This document shows positions 52,170 to 61,467 of a DNA stretch of 64,000 nucleotides, one piece after another. The DNA lies in assembly GCF_000612665.1 (NCBI RefSeq), contig NZ_HG942077.1, forward strand, positions 62,001-126,000. Direction: 5' to 3'. A model generated the notes under the pieces. It was given only the letters and a program-made list of their open reading frames with translations. It ran no database searches and was not told where the DNA came from. Source of the stretch: Neobacillus dielmonensis. GTDB lineage: Bacteria > Bacillota > Bacilli > Bacillales > Cytobacillaceae. How positions within the stretch are numbered: the first letter of the stretch is position 1; each line of letters opens with the position of its first letter. Made by a program: the position numbers and the translations under genes.

Positions 52170-53003
52170 CTAAAACTGGGTATTTTTTCCATAAAGTTCA
52201 ATCTGAGTTAAAGCAGGGAATGGTGAGTCATCCTCAGCCTTTTTCAGGTTGCAAAGGACTGCTGTAGACACTTTTCTTTTTTCAATAGAAAAAAACTGTG
52301 GTGTAGGTATTTTTTCTATTGAAAAGGTCTCACTGCTTCCATCGGAAAATTCAACAGTCACTTCCGTCCAATAACTGTCATGTGGAAAATCGTTTCGAAG
52401 TGTAAAACCAACTTGATCGATTTCCACTTCACGACCGAAATCAATCGTTAACGCTGCATCCTCCCGGCGATTGATTCCCCATGACTGATATGGATAGGAG
52501 CCATGGCTGTTGTTTGCATAAACGCCATCAATTGCATTGCATGCAAAGAAAGTGGCATCATTACGTGTCTCAACATTTGCGGAAGCATGAGGATATGCGC
52601 CCCTATATTCCTTTTGGTCATGTGGGTTTAACGCCCAATTGCGGTAAGAAGCAATCTCTTCTTCTTTCGCAAAACGCGCTTGAAGATAATGTCGTTTTCC
52701 TTTAAATGCTAAATCGCTGCGCGCTTCAAGAGCCGTTTCGTTCATCTCAATCATATAATCAAATGAACAGTTCGGTACAAAGAGAATCGTAGAATCTAAG
52801 GTTTCATCCAGCTTTACCACCAGATAAGCATCCTTTACATCTGTTTCAACACGAATTACATCACCTTCAACAAAGGTTAAATCTTGTGTTGAGAGGTAGC
52901 AATAATCATTACTCTCTTTGGTCATTGGTAAGACATATTCTTCATAATCATTCTTCCCATTTTTTATGTTTCCATCTTTATCTAAAATTGATAAACGAAT
53001 CAT
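52170..53003 (-). CDS. Discoidin-like (F5/8 type C) carbohydrate-binding protein, cytoplasmic
   Basis: A 277-residue protein without signal peptide or membrane segment. The first 110 residues are a beta-rich part of unknown fold (MIRLSILDKDGNIKNG). From about 130 to 277 the pattern matches a discoidin/F5-8C jelly roll: NAIDGVYANNSHGSYPYQSWGINRREDAALTIDFGREVEIDQVGF, split over residues ~165-210, and ALTQIELYG at the end. Such domains bind sugars, usually outside the cell; a cytoplasmic location is unusual. It stands alone between TetR and the DNA glycosylase. No function can be assigned beyond likely sugar binding. Confidence 0.72.
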   Translation of the reverse strand: MIRLSILDKDGNIKNGKNDYEEYVLPMTKESNDYCYLSTQDLTFVEGDVIRVETDVKDAYLVVKLDETLDSTILFVPNCSFDYMIEMNETALEARSDLAFKGKRHYLQARFAKEEEIASYRNWALNPHDQKEYRGAYPHASANVETRNDATFFACNAIDGVYANNSHGSYPYQSWGINRREDAALTIDFGREVEIDQVGFTLRNDFPHDSYWTEVTVEFSDGSSETFSIEKIPTPQFFSIEKRKVSTAVLCNLKKAEDDSPFPALTQIELYGKNTQF

Positions 53004-53100
53004 GCACTCTCTCCCCTATCTGCCTTTACAGTTCCTCTTTTTTAGCCAAGTCATCAATAGCCTAATTATATAATTTACTTGACTCATTTACTACCATCAA

Positions 53101-53715
53101 TCATCGAACCACATACAAAGCTGTTTGATGCCTTGAAACATATTTATTATTTGTGACCCAGAAACGCCATGGATAATCCTTGGCTTCGCCAGAATTATCT
53201 ATTCCAATCCTTTTTCCAGCTGATATACTTTCCGGATAGAATCCTTCAGCCACATATAAAGGTGGAATGATTAGTGAATGTCCATAGTCTTCCATGGTAA
53301 TTCTTAATGCTTTTGTCAGTTTGCCAGGTCCGTTAGTCAAATTTGTGAGATTTTCCATGCCTCGCCTCTTTTGCATCAGTTCAATGCCGTAAACCGGTTC
53401 CAGTGCTCGAATCAAAACTGCCTCAGGATGGTCTTCGTCACCACAGACGATATTGAAAAGGCAATGTGTATGCATTTTATATGTATAGGCAAGTCCGGAA
53501 CGATGAAACATGATTTCCGTTCTTGACGTACGTCTGTTGTTATAGCTATGTGCAGCCTTGTCACCAGGACCTTTGTAAGCTTCCGTTTCTACTATGTATC
53601 CTGCTGCCATCCCCTCTGGAGTTTCCTTTACAAGGAGGCATCCGAGCAATGCCTTTGCGAGGTCAAGAGTTGGCTGTTCGTAAAATGTCTCGGACATGAT
53701 CTTAAATTCTGTCAT
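53101..53715 (-). CDS. DNA-3-methyladenine glycosylase (AAG/MPG family)
   Basis: A 204-residue base-excision repair enzyme that removes alkylated purines. Family motifs: ALLGCLLVKE, the catalytic IVETEAYKGPGDKAAHS, RRTSRTEIMFHRSGLAYTYKMHTH and LIRALEPVYGIELM. The frame extends to 53730, but TGGAGGCAT fixes the ATG at 53715. It is the Aag-type, not AlkA. It is single and belongs to the genomic background rather than to the pectin genes. Confidence 0.95.
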   Translation of the reverse strand: MTEFKIMSETFYEQPTLDLAKALLGCLLVKETPEGMAAGYIVETEAYKGPGDKAAHSYNNRRTSRTEIMFHRSGLAYTYKMHTHCLFNIVCGDEDHPEAVLIRALEPVYGIELMQKRRGMENLTNLTNGPGKLTKALRITMEDYGHSLIIPPLYVAEGFYPESISAGKRIGIDNSGEAKDYPWRFWVTNNKYVSRHQTALYVVR

Positions 53716-53863
53716 TTTGTATGCCTCCAAAAAAAATTAATTCTTTAGTTCTATTTCTACAAATGATTAGGTATTACTTACAAAGTCCTCTTTCCTAATT
53801 TGGTACTAATAGAACCGTTATAGTCATATTTTTAATAAGAACGTCATACGAAGGAGTGCGAAG

Positions 53864-55282
53864 TTGGTGATAAAAGTGAAGGTTGGCTTGCGACCCTTGG
53901 TTACCAATTTAAATTTGCCCACTGTATTGAAAACCGCTATCCTTCCTGGGGACTCTATTGAAAGATTATTTATAGCAACCCAGACAGGAGAAATCTATTA
54001 CATGGGAAACGAAAGTATAAGAACTTTTTTAGATATTCGCTCACAAATCATAAAGCTTGGTGGTTCAGGTCGGGGTTATGATGAACGAGGATTGCTCGGG
54101 CTGGCTTTTCATCCCGAATTTTATCATAACGGTTTGTTTTACCTCCATTATTCAGCAGCAGGTACACAAGGGCCAAGTGCACTTTCTGAACCTTTCAAGC
54201 CTAACCCGTGTGATCCTAATACCCTGAATTTAAAATGGACCAATAGAGAAATTAGATATGATCATATTGATACCGTTGAGGAATGGATTCTACAATCGAA
54301 TGGACAGCCTCGTAAGCGGCGGACATTACTTCATTTAAGAAGGCCATTTTTTAATCATAATGGGGTCAATAGCTTAAACTTCTCACCGGAAACAAGAAAA
54401 CTTGTCTTAACCACCGGAGATGGCGGTTCAGGCTACGATCCCTTTAATTTAAGCCAGGATAACATGGAGATAGCCGGGAAAATCATTGAAATTGACATTG
54501 CAAAGAATACACATATTGATAACCCACCGGTAGTCACACGATTTAATGAACTACCCGTACCTATTCAGGAAACACTTACGGTCATTGCCAAGGGGATCCG
54601 AAATATACCAGGGATTTCCTATCAACGGTTTTATAATCAGTATATCAAATATATAGGAAACGTCGGACAGGATTTGGCAGAGGCGATTTTTTCATTTAGT
54701 TATTATCAGCCGATACCGGTCACTCAACTTGTTCAAGCCTCCATTAGTAATATAGAACCTGAACAAGAAGGTTTTATTAATCTTGGCTGGCGAGGATGGG
54801 AAGGTGCCTTTCCAACCCCGATTATAAATGGCTGTCCTGGGAATCCGACGTTGGATCAGAAAACAATTGCCTATTACGATGAAGCAGTGAGCACCTCTGT
54901 GAAGCGTCTTCAGCCGCTAACTAGTTACCTTCATAAAGATTTTCGCACTGATAAGTTTGGAGGAACTGCCCTTACAGGAGTGCAAGTTTATTCGGGGAAT
55001 GAAATACCTAATTTAACAGGAAGCGTTGTGTTTACCGACCTTACTCGGAAGGGAGATGCGGGGCGTCCGGTTAGAGGGGTTTTAGCTTATACCAGGGTAA
55101 GGACCGATGGAAAACTAAATGATTATTGTGTGATTGAAACCAATGATCATTGGGGGTCACAGTCAGCACATTATGTGAGTTTAGGAGCGAACCTCAATCA
55201 AACCAGACTTTATTTAGGGGTTTATGGCTCTACGAAAGTGACGGATCTTTATCAAGGCACTGTTTTTGAAATCGTCCCATGA
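53864..55282 (+). CDS. Glucose/sorbosone dehydrogenase-like propeller protein
   Basis: A 472-residue protein like the soluble aldose-sugar (PQQ) dehydrogenase family, with six-bladed propeller features: ERGLLGLAFHPEFYHNGLFYLHYSA, FNHNGVNSLNFSPETRKLVLTTGDGGSG and a later INLGWRGWEGAFPTP. Family enzymes are normally exported; this one has no signal peptide, so it could be a cytoplasmic or spore-associated relative. PQQ-dependent activity is not shown. The start is a TTG behind AAGGAG (7 nt spacing). It is single, on the + strand, divergent from the glycosylase. Confidence 0.82.
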   Translation: MVIKVKVGLRPLVTNLNLPTVLKTAILPGDSIERLFIATQTGEIYYMGNESIRTFLDIRSQIIKLGGSGRGYDERGLLGLAFHPEFYHNGLFYLHYSAAGTQGPSALSEPFKPNPCDPNTLNLKWTNREIRYDHIDTVEEWILQSNGQPRKRRTLLHLRRPFFNHNGVNSLNFSPETRKLVLTTGDGGSGYDPFNLSQDNMEIAGKIIEIDIAKNTHIDNPPVVTRFNELPVPIQETLTVIAKGIRNIPGISYQRFYNQYIKYIGNVGQDLAEAIFSFSYYQPIPVTQLVQASISNIEPEQEGFINLGWRGWEGAFPTPIINGCPGNPTLDQKTIAYYDEAVSTSVKRLQPLTSYLHKDFRTDKFGGTALTGVQVYSGNEIPNLTGSVVFTDLTRKGDAGRPVRGVLAYTRVRTDGKLNDYCVIETNDHWGSQSAHYVSLGANLNQTRLYLGVYGSTKVTDLYQGTVFEIVP

Positions 55283-55298
55283 AATCGAAAAATTATTT

Positions 55299-55410
55299 AA
55301 TAAGTAGGCTCTGTTAAATTGGGCTGTTGATTTCCGCTCCAGCCGTTCGCTTTCCCGCTCCAATCACATAGAAAAAAAATAACATAATCGTTTAACAGTG
55401 CCAATAAGTA
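55299..55410. mobile_element. MITE-like element with 8-bp target duplications
   Basis: A 96-bp element (55307-55402) has terminal inverted repeats GGCTCTGTTAAA and TTTAACAGTGCC (11 of 12 pairs). It is flanked on both sides by the direct repeat AATAAGTA (55299-55306 and 55403-55410). It encodes nothing and lies between a stop codon and a terminator. Related but degraded copies are at about 2.65 and 44.6 kb, and a lone end is at 35.1 kb. Confidence 0.85.
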
Positions 55411-55457
55411 AAAAGCCGATTTTTCTTCCAGGTATACGGAAAAGAAAATCGGCTTTT
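55411..55457. terminator. Terminator between the dehydrogenase-like and ABC genes
   Basis: AAAAGCCGATTTT and its complement AAAATCGGCTTTT form a long stem around a ~20-nt loop. Both strands carry T-rich ends, so it serves both convergent genes. Confidence 0.9.
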
Positions 55458-55464
55458 TGTTTAT

Positions 55465-57312
55465 TTATGAAGCTTGTTCAAACTGGCTGTTATACAACTC
55501 AGCATAGAAACCATTTTGTTTCAGCAATTCTTCATGAGTTCCTGTTTCGATGATGTCGCCATCCTTCATGACAAGAATCATGTCTGCATTTTTAATAGTA
55601 GATAGTCTGTGGGCAATGACAAAGGATGTTTTACCAACTGTCAATTTGTCCATTGCCTCTTGTATGAGCATTTCTGTCCGTGTATCAACTGAACTTGTTG
55701 CCTCATCCAGAATGAGCAATGGCGCGGTTTTCACCATGGCACGGGCAATGGTAATCAGCTGTTTTTGGCCTGCAGATAAACTTGCTTTATCGTCAAGGAT
55801 TGTATCATATCCATTAGGCAAGGTTTTAATAAAGTGATGCAATCCGACTGCTTTACAGGCCGCCTCGAGTTGTTCATCGCTTACTCCCTTGCTGGAATAA
55901 ACGATATTCTCACGGATGGTGCCTTCAAACAACCACGTATCCTGAAGTACCATACAGAACAAATCATGAAGGTTTTCCCGGGTTAGCTGGCTGGTTGGAA
56001 CACCGTCAATCAGGATTTCCCCATCATTCACTTCATAGAAGCGCATCAAAAGATTGACCAGGGTCGTCTTGCCAGCTCCAGTAGGCCCGACAATCGCAAC
56101 TTTTTGGCCTGCCTTGACGTTTACCGAGAAATTTTTGATGATTGGCTGATTTTCGTTATAACCAAAGCGTACATTCCTAAAACTTACTTCACCTTTAATG
56201 GTTTCAAGTTTAGTTTGCTTTTCACTTTCATCTGCAAGTTCTTTTTCATTCAGAAATTCGAAGACACGTCCACTGGCTGCGGCTGTTGACTGCAGCTGCG
56301 TCGCCCCCTGTGCAATCTGGGTGAGAGGCTGAGTGAACAGGCGAATGTATAACATAAAGGATACAATGACACCGAACGAAATGTGGCCGTTGACTGCGAG
56401 GGCCGCACCGACAATACAGACTACGACATAACCAAGATTACCGACAAACATCATAAATGGCATCATTAGACCGGATAGAAATTGTGATTTCCATGCACTA
56501 TCGTATAATCCTGTATTGATTTCATGAAAGGAGGCCTTCGCCAACTTTTCTCCATTATAAGCTTTCACTACATTGTGGCCTGAATAAGTCTCTTCTATAT
56601 ATCCATTTAGCTTACCAAGTTGTTTTTGCTGCCTTCCAAAGAAAACCTGTGACTTGGATATTAAGATAGACATCAATGCAAATCCAATAAATGTGGACAA
56701 CACCGCTGAAATTGCCATAATCCAATTCGTCCAAAACATCATGACCAATGAACCTAGGAATAAAGTGATGGCTGATGTCAATCCGCTTAAGCTCTGGTTC
56801 AGCGTCTGGCCAACCATATCGACATCATTGGTGACACGGCTTAATACATCGCCAGTACTGTTGGAGTCAAAGTATTTTAATGGAAGACGGTTCATCTTTT
56901 TTGAAAGATCTTTTCTCAAACTTTTAGAAATCCGCTGGGTGGCAGTTGCCATGATAAACCCCTGGATATATTGGAACACGAACATTAAAGCGTAAAGAAC
57001 TACAAGAATGGTTGTCACGTGGACAACAGCATCCATATCAATGCTTGTCATCAACCCTTTAGTTATGGTATCGGTTATATCACCAAGCAAATCTGGCCCA
57101 ATAATATTAAAAATCGACCCTGCCATGGAAAGAACTAGAGCAACAATAATGGCCGGAACATATGCACGAGAATAAGTGAATAATTGTTTGAAGCTTTTTG
57201 ATAAGTTCGCTCCTTGCCCCTTTTGGGAGCCTCTTTGGCGTCCTTTTGGACCACGCCTGTTAGGACGTTTTGCTTCTTCGTGACTACTATTAGCCATTTC
57301 ATTTTCAGCCAA
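55465..57312 (-). CDS. ABC exporter half-transporter 2 (permease-ATPase fusion)
   Basis: About 615 residues: a basic, Gly-rich cytoplasmic lead (RPNRRGPKGRQRGSQKG), six transmembrane helices (about 60-350) and an ATPase with Walker A GPTGAGKTT, signature LSAGQ and Walker B LLILDEATSSVD. It likely pairs with the upstream half-transporter as a heterodimer for drug or lipid efflux, as in YfiBC/LmrCD. The open frame begins at 57363, but the GGAGGAG site fits the TTG at 57312, which overlaps the end of the upstream gene. The operon begins with a MarR regulator. Confidence 0.92.
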   Translation of the reverse strand: MAENEMANSSHEEAKRPNRRGPKGRQRGSQKGQGANLSKSFKQLFTYSRAYVPAIIVALVLSMAGSIFNIIGPDLLGDITDTITKGLMTSIDMDAVVHVTTILVVLYALMFVFQYIQGFIMATATQRISKSLRKDLSKKMNRLPLKYFDSNSTGDVLSRVTNDVDMVGQTLNQSLSGLTSAITLFLGSLVMMFWTNWIMAISAVLSTFIGFALMSILISKSQVFFGRQQKQLGKLNGYIEETYSGHNVVKAYNGEKLAKASFHEINTGLYDSAWKSQFLSGLMMPFMMFVGNLGYVVVCIVGAALAVNGHISFGVIVSFMLYIRLFTQPLTQIAQGATQLQSTAAASGRVFEFLNEKELADESEKQTKLETIKGEVSFRNVRFGYNENQPIIKNFSVNVKAGQKVAIVGPTGAGKTTLVNLLMRFYEVNDGEILIDGVPTSQLTRENLHDLFCMVLQDTWLFEGTIRENIVYSSKGVSDEQLEAACKAVGLHHFIKTLPNGYDTILDDKASLSAGQKQLITIARAMVKTAPLLILDEATSSVDTRTEMLIQEAMDKLTVGKTSFVIAHRLSTIKNADMILVMKDGDIIETGTHEELLKQNGFYAELYNSQFEQAS

Positions 57313-59065
57313 CTTCAAGCTCCTCCTTTGACAATTGCGAGTAAGCAATTTCTTGATAGACATTACATGTTTTCATTAGTTCCTGGTGTGTACCAATGCC
57401 TACCACTTCGCCCTGATCAAGTACAATGATTCGGTCCGCATCGATAATCGTCCCAATCCGTTGGGCAACAATGATGGAGGTAGCATCTTTTATCTCTTTT
57501 TTGAGTTGTGAACGTAACACTCGGTCGGTCTTATAATCTAGCGCCGAAAATGAATCATCGAACAGATAGATTTCAGGATTTTTATAAATGGCACGTGCAA
57601 TGGATAGCCTTTGTTTCTGCCCACCGGAAATATTTGTTCCTCCCTGGGCGATAGCAGCCTCGTACTGGCCCTCCATCTTTTCCACAAACTCTTTGCCTTG
57701 TGCGATATCAACGGCTCTCTTAATTTCTTTGTCTGTCTTTTTTTCATTTTCACCGAACGCAACATTCGATGCAACGCTGCCGCTGAACAAAATGGCTTTC
57801 TGGGACACATATCCCAGTTTATTCCTTAATGCTTCCAGAGTGTAGTCTTTTACATCGGCCCCGTCAACGAGCACTACGCCTTCTGATGCTTCCATAAACC
57901 GCGGAATCAGGTTCAGAAGCGTGCTTTTTCCGCTGCCTGTTGAGCCGATGATGGCGACTGTTTCACCTTTGTGGGCTTTAAAACTGATATTTTTTAAAAC
58001 ATAGTCTTCTGCATCAGGATATTTAAAGCTCACATTACGGAATTCAACTTCTCCAGAGCTTTTACCTTTTTCGCTATTTTTCGCATTTCCATCTTCAATT
58101 TTGACTTCGGTATCTAATACCTCATTAATCCTTTTTGCAGATACGGCTGCGCGCGGCATCATGATAAATACCATCGACAGCATCATAAAGGACATGATGA
58201 TTTGCATCGCATAGGAGGAGAAGACGACCATGTCGGAAAAACGGGCTAACCGATCCTGCATCGGAGCATTGTTGATGATAACAGCCCCAATCCAATAGAT
58301 GGCAAGGTTCATACCGGACATCATCAGCCCGATGGACGGGAACAAAATGGCCATCGTCCTGCCGGTAAATAGATTGGTTTTAGTCAAATCATTATTCGCC
58401 TGTTCAAATTTTTCTTCCTGATACCCTTCTGCATTGTAGGCACGGACAACCCGTATACCAGACAAATTCTCTCTTGTCACACGGTTCAATTGGTCCGTCA
58501 AGGTTTGAATCACTCTAAATTTTGGCAATGCAATAAAGACAACAATGGCGATCAACACACATAGGAAGGCAACTGCAAATCCTGTAGCGGCAGTCCATTC
58601 CCACGCCTTACCGGTTATTTTTAAAATGGCCCATACTGCCATAATCGGTGCACGGATGACAATCTGCAATCCCATAATAATTAACATTTGGACTTGCATA
58701 ATGTCATTTGTGGAACGGGTGATTAGGCTGGCAGTGGAAAAACGACTGATTTCCTCCATCGAGAATGATAATGTTTTATCAAAAACCTTACCGCGCAAAC
58801 GAACCGAAAAGCCTGCTGCCACTTTTGCTGCCAGGAAAACCGTACACATGGAAACCAGCATACTGCCAACAGCGCATAACAACATGTAACCTCCTTGTAC
58901 GAGAACGTCGCCTATCTTACTACCTTCTGTCTGCACAAGCTTTGTGATTTCCGTCATAAAATCAGGAATTTTCAAATCAAGCCATACTTGTGTCACGATG
59001 AAAACCAGGCTGCATAAAATCAACAGCCAATCTTGTTTCTGAAAATACTTAAAGATTTTCAGCAT
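57305..59065 (-). CDS. ABC exporter half-transporter 1 (permease-ATPase fusion)
   Basis: A 586-residue protein with six transmembrane helices in the first 330 residues and a C-terminal ATPase. Walker A is GSTGSGKST, signature ISGGQ, Walker B IYLFDDSFSALD. The segment after Walker B has Asp where the partner has Glu (DDSFSALD against DEATSSVD), the usual sign of a degenerate site in heterodimeric exporters such as YfiB/LmrC. It overlaps the next gene and follows marR by about 56 bp. Drug export regulated by MarR is the likely role. Confidence 0.93.
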   Translation of the reverse strand: MLKIFKYFQKQDWLLILCSLVFIVTQVWLDLKIPDFMTEITKLVQTEGSKIGDVLVQGGYMLLCAVGSMLVSMCTVFLAAKVAAGFSVRLRGKVFDKTLSFSMEEISRFSTASLITRSTNDIMQVQMLIIMGLQIVIRAPIMAVWAILKITGKAWEWTAATGFAVAFLCVLIAIVVFIALPKFRVIQTLTDQLNRVTRENLSGIRVVRAYNAEGYQEEKFEQANNDLTKTNLFTGRTMAILFPSIGLMMSGMNLAIYWIGAVIINNAPMQDRLARFSDMVVFSSYAMQIIMSFMMLSMVFIMMPRAAVSAKRINEVLDTEVKIEDGNAKNSEKGKSSGEVEFRNVSFKYPDAEDYVLKNISFKAHKGETVAIIGSTGSGKSTLLNLIPRFMEASEGVVLVDGADVKDYTLEALRNKLGYVSQKAILFSGSVASNVAFGENEKKTDKEIKRAVDIAQGKEFVEKMEGQYEAAIAQGGTNISGGQKQRLSIARAIYKNPEIYLFDDSFSALDYKTDRVLRSQLKKEIKDATSIIVAQRIGTIIDADRIIVLDQGEVVGIGTHQELMKTCNVYQEIAYSQLSKEELEVG

Positions 59066-59121
59066 GCTCTAAAACCCCTCCTCAGGTATATGTTTGTAAA
59101 AGTCTGTGTACGAACTATTCC

Positions 59122-59604
59122 TTAATGGAAGGGCTCATCAAATGATTCCATTTGCCCCATACCATCTTTCTCCATTTTTTCTGTTACTGCCTTCATTAAT
59201 AAGCGCATGCCCTGCTCAACGGTCCCCTGCTCTTCTGGCGTTAACAGACTTAAAACATCTCTTACTGCCCGTTTCACTGGTTCATTTGAGTGATCTTTTA
59301 TCAGATTGAGAACTTCTTCACTCACGGAGATAATCACTGACCGTTTATCTTTTGGATTGGGTGTTTTCAATAGAATTCCCTTTGCAGACAATCGTTCAAC
59401 AATATCTGAAACCGTACTTTGGGTCATTCTAAGATTTTGAGTCAGGTGTTTTATGGTAATCTGTTTGTTAACCAATACTTGTGCAATGACCCTTAACTGA
59501 GGAACTGTTAGACCATGCTCCTCTGCATGTTTTTGAATACTTTTTACTAAAAAGCGATGTAAGAAATCAATTGATTCACGAATATAATCGGCCCGATCTT
59601 CCAA
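59122..59604 (-). CDS. MarR family transcriptional regulator
   Basis: A 160-residue dimeric repressor. The winged helix is LTVPQLRVIAQVLVNKQITIKHLTQNLRMTQSTVSDIVERLSAKG in order, and the wing DKRSVIISVSEEV follows. It is the first gene of the operon with the two exporter genes. Two CGATATATC repeats overlap the -10 of its promoter, so autorepression is likely. Confidence 0.93.
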   Translation of the reverse strand: MEDRADYIRESIDFLHRFLVKSIQKHAEEHGLTVPQLRVIAQVLVNKQITIKHLTQNLRMTQSTVSDIVERLSAKGILLKTPNPKDKRSVIISVSEEVLNLIKDHSNEPVKRAVRDVLSLLTPEEQGTVEQGMRLLMKAVTEKMEKDGMGQMESFDEPFH

Positions 59605-59650
59605 TGGTTACTCTCCCTTCCCAAAAACATCTTGTACGATAAATCGCACC

Positions 59651-59699
59651 CGATATATCTTATGCGATATATCATATTATCACACGTAACATTTGTCAA
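59651..59699 (-). promoter_or_regulatory. marR operon promoter with operator repeats
   Basis: On the - strand a consensus -35 TTGACA (59699-59694) and -10 TATGAT (59676-59671) are 17 bp apart. CGATATATC occurs at 59651-59659 and 59665-59673, the second copy overlapping the -10. A MarR-type repressor bound there would block RNA polymerase. Confidence 0.85.
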
Positions 59700-59759
59700 T
59701 GAGCTTCTTCCCATTAAACTAAGAGTCGAAGAAACTTAGTTTTCTAGACAAAATGAAAA

Positions 59760-59785
59760 AGATGTCCCGTGAATTAGAGACATCT
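59760..59785 (-). terminator. Terminator of uxuA
   Basis: AGATGTC pairs with GACATCT around a 12-nt loop, followed on the - strand by TTTTTCATTTTG. It lies about 80 bp past the stop. Confidence 0.8.
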
Positions 59786-59863
59786 GGAAATAGGAAATAC
59801 AGACCACATCTTTATTAGAACAGTTATTTGGTTAAAAAATTTATCATACGGCAATGATGAGTT

Positions 59864-60940
59864 TCAGTACTGAGAACTTTTCATTAATACGTTTGTATCC
59901 CATGCGCCTAGTAAATACATCAACCCTAAAGCTCGATCATATAGGCCATACCCTGGGCGGCATACTTCATCCCATATATGCCTGCCATGGTCTGGGCGGA
60001 TATATCCGTCAAAGCCATTGTCATATAGTGCCTTGATGATTCCGGTAATGGGGACGGAACCGTCTTCGGTTAGATGGGAGGATTCTATAAAACTGCCATC
60101 ACCAAAATGCTTTACATTTCGGATATGGGCAAACGGAATTCGGCTAGTATACGTGCTTGCAATATCTATTAAATCATTGCTAAGGCTGCCTCCTAATGAA
60201 CCGGAACAAAATGTTAAACCATTGGAAGGACTGTCTACAGCACTTAAAATACTGTGAATGTCCTGTTTGTTTTTTACAATCCTTGGTAATCCAAAAATAG
60301 AAAACGGCGGGTCGTCAGGATGGATCGCCATCTTAATGCCGCATTCTTCAGCTACAGGGCAAATCTCCTTCAAAAAATAGGTCAAGTTGGCAAGTAAATC
60401 TTCTTCGGTGACATGTTTATAAAGGTCAAATAGACGTTTTAAATCTTTTAATCTTTCAGGTTCCCAACCGGGAAGCGTTAAATCCTTCGTATTTTCTTCC
60501 ATATTTTTCACAACCTCTTCAGGTGTAAGGGAAAGGACTTTTTTCGCATCGAAATACAACGCCGTGCTGCCGTCTTCCGCTTCTTTATACAGGTCGGTAC
60601 GAAACCAATCAAATACAGGCATAAAATTATAGCAAACTACTTTCACGCCATATTGGCTTAAATTTTTCAATGTTTCTTTATAGGCTGCGATATAGTTATC
60701 TCTTGAAGGTAATCCTAGTTTGATATCCTCATGAATATTAACGCTTTCGACCACTTCCGTATTCAAGCCATATTGATTTGCTTGGCTGACGACTTCTTCA
60801 ATCCGTCCAACGGGCCATACTTCACCGGCCGGCACATCATGGAGTGCCCACACGACCCCCTTAACTCCCGGAATCTGGCGAATTTGTTTTAAGGTAATGG
60901 TATCATTTCCCTCTCCATACCATCTGAACGTCATCTGCAT
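59864..60940 (-). CDS. uxuA: D-mannonate dehydratase
   Basis: A 358-residue cytoplasmic enzyme that converts D-mannonate to 2-keto-3-deoxygluconate in glucuronate and related breakdown. Start MQMTFRWYGEGNDTITLKQI and later AIHPDDPPFSIFGLPRIVK, FCSGSLGG and GYIRPDHGRHIWDE, with metal-binding His, Cys and Asp residues, are diagnostic. Length matches B. subtilis UxuA. It is monocistronic; no uxaC, uxuB or kdgK/kdgA accompanies it, so the rest of the pathway lies elsewhere. A glucuronate route would fit the GH88 gene, which may release glucuronate-type sugars. Confidence 0.96.
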   Translation of the reverse strand: MQMTFRWYGEGNDTITLKQIRQIPGVKGVVWALHDVPAGEVWPVGRIEEVVSQANQYGLNTEVVESVNIHEDIKLGLPSRDNYIAAYKETLKNLSQYGVKVVCYNFMPVFDWFRTDLYKEAEDGSTALYFDAKKVLSLTPEEVVKNMEENTKDLTLPGWEPERLKDLKRLFDLYKHVTEEDLLANLTYFLKEICPVAEECGIKMAIHPDDPPFSIFGLPRIVKNKQDIHSILSAVDSPSNGLTFCSGSLGGSLSNDLIDIASTYTSRIPFAHIRNVKHFGDGSFIESSHLTEDGSVPITGIIKALYDNGFDGYIRPDHGRHIWDEVCRPGYGLYDRALGLMYLLGAWDTNVLMKSSQY

Positions 60941-61248
60941 TTGATAGCCCCCTTTGTATTGTTGGTGAAACCTAACTGAAAGACTCTTATAACTGTAATT
61001 ATAGTTCCTTTACTTACATTTTCTGAATCAAATAACCGATTAGTTTGTTTAGAAAACCGTTATTTCCCTAAGGTCCTTCTGAAAGCAAGCAGTTTCTGCT
61101 TTATTTCAAAATTGATTTGTACTGTTCTGACAATTGTCATTTCCAGTCATTGATGTTATGGAATTGATTATTTGTGATTCACATTAGTCACAAGGTGTGT
61201 CCCCCAATATTTGTTTTCCTATATGAAGTATAAGTGTCTGGTTTTGCG

Positions 61249-61320
61249 CATTTTCCATGTGTTCGGTCGTTTATAAGGGCTATTAACGACTGGTCTCCCC
61301 ATTTTTCCATGTGTTCAGTT
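61249..61320. repeat. Two imperfect ~51-bp direct repeats
   Basis: CATTTTCCATGTGTTCGGT (from 61249) recurs as CATTTTTCCATGTGTTCAGT (from 61300). Between them lies GTCGTTTATAAGGGCTATTAACGAC, an inverted repeat of which part resembles 9175-9195. I see no gene or other signal in the 527-bp gap 60941-61467. Confidence 0.55.
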
Positions 61321-61390
61321 TTTATTAATATGAAATTCGCTATTACTTCTTCAGGTAGTCTTTTAAAAATGTGACTTTCAAAAAGAAGTA

Positions 61391-61413
61391 AGATGACTCC
61401 CTTATTGAGCCAT
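61391..61413 (-). terminator. Terminator of the Gfo/Idh/MocA gene
   Basis: GATGACTC and GAGCCATC pair (one mismatch) around a 7-nt loop. On the - strand a T-rich sequence follows after a few bases. Confidence 0.6.
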
Positions 61414-61467
61414 CTTCACTACTTTCTATTCTATTAATCTCTACTTTCTTTTCAGCAAGCATAAAAT

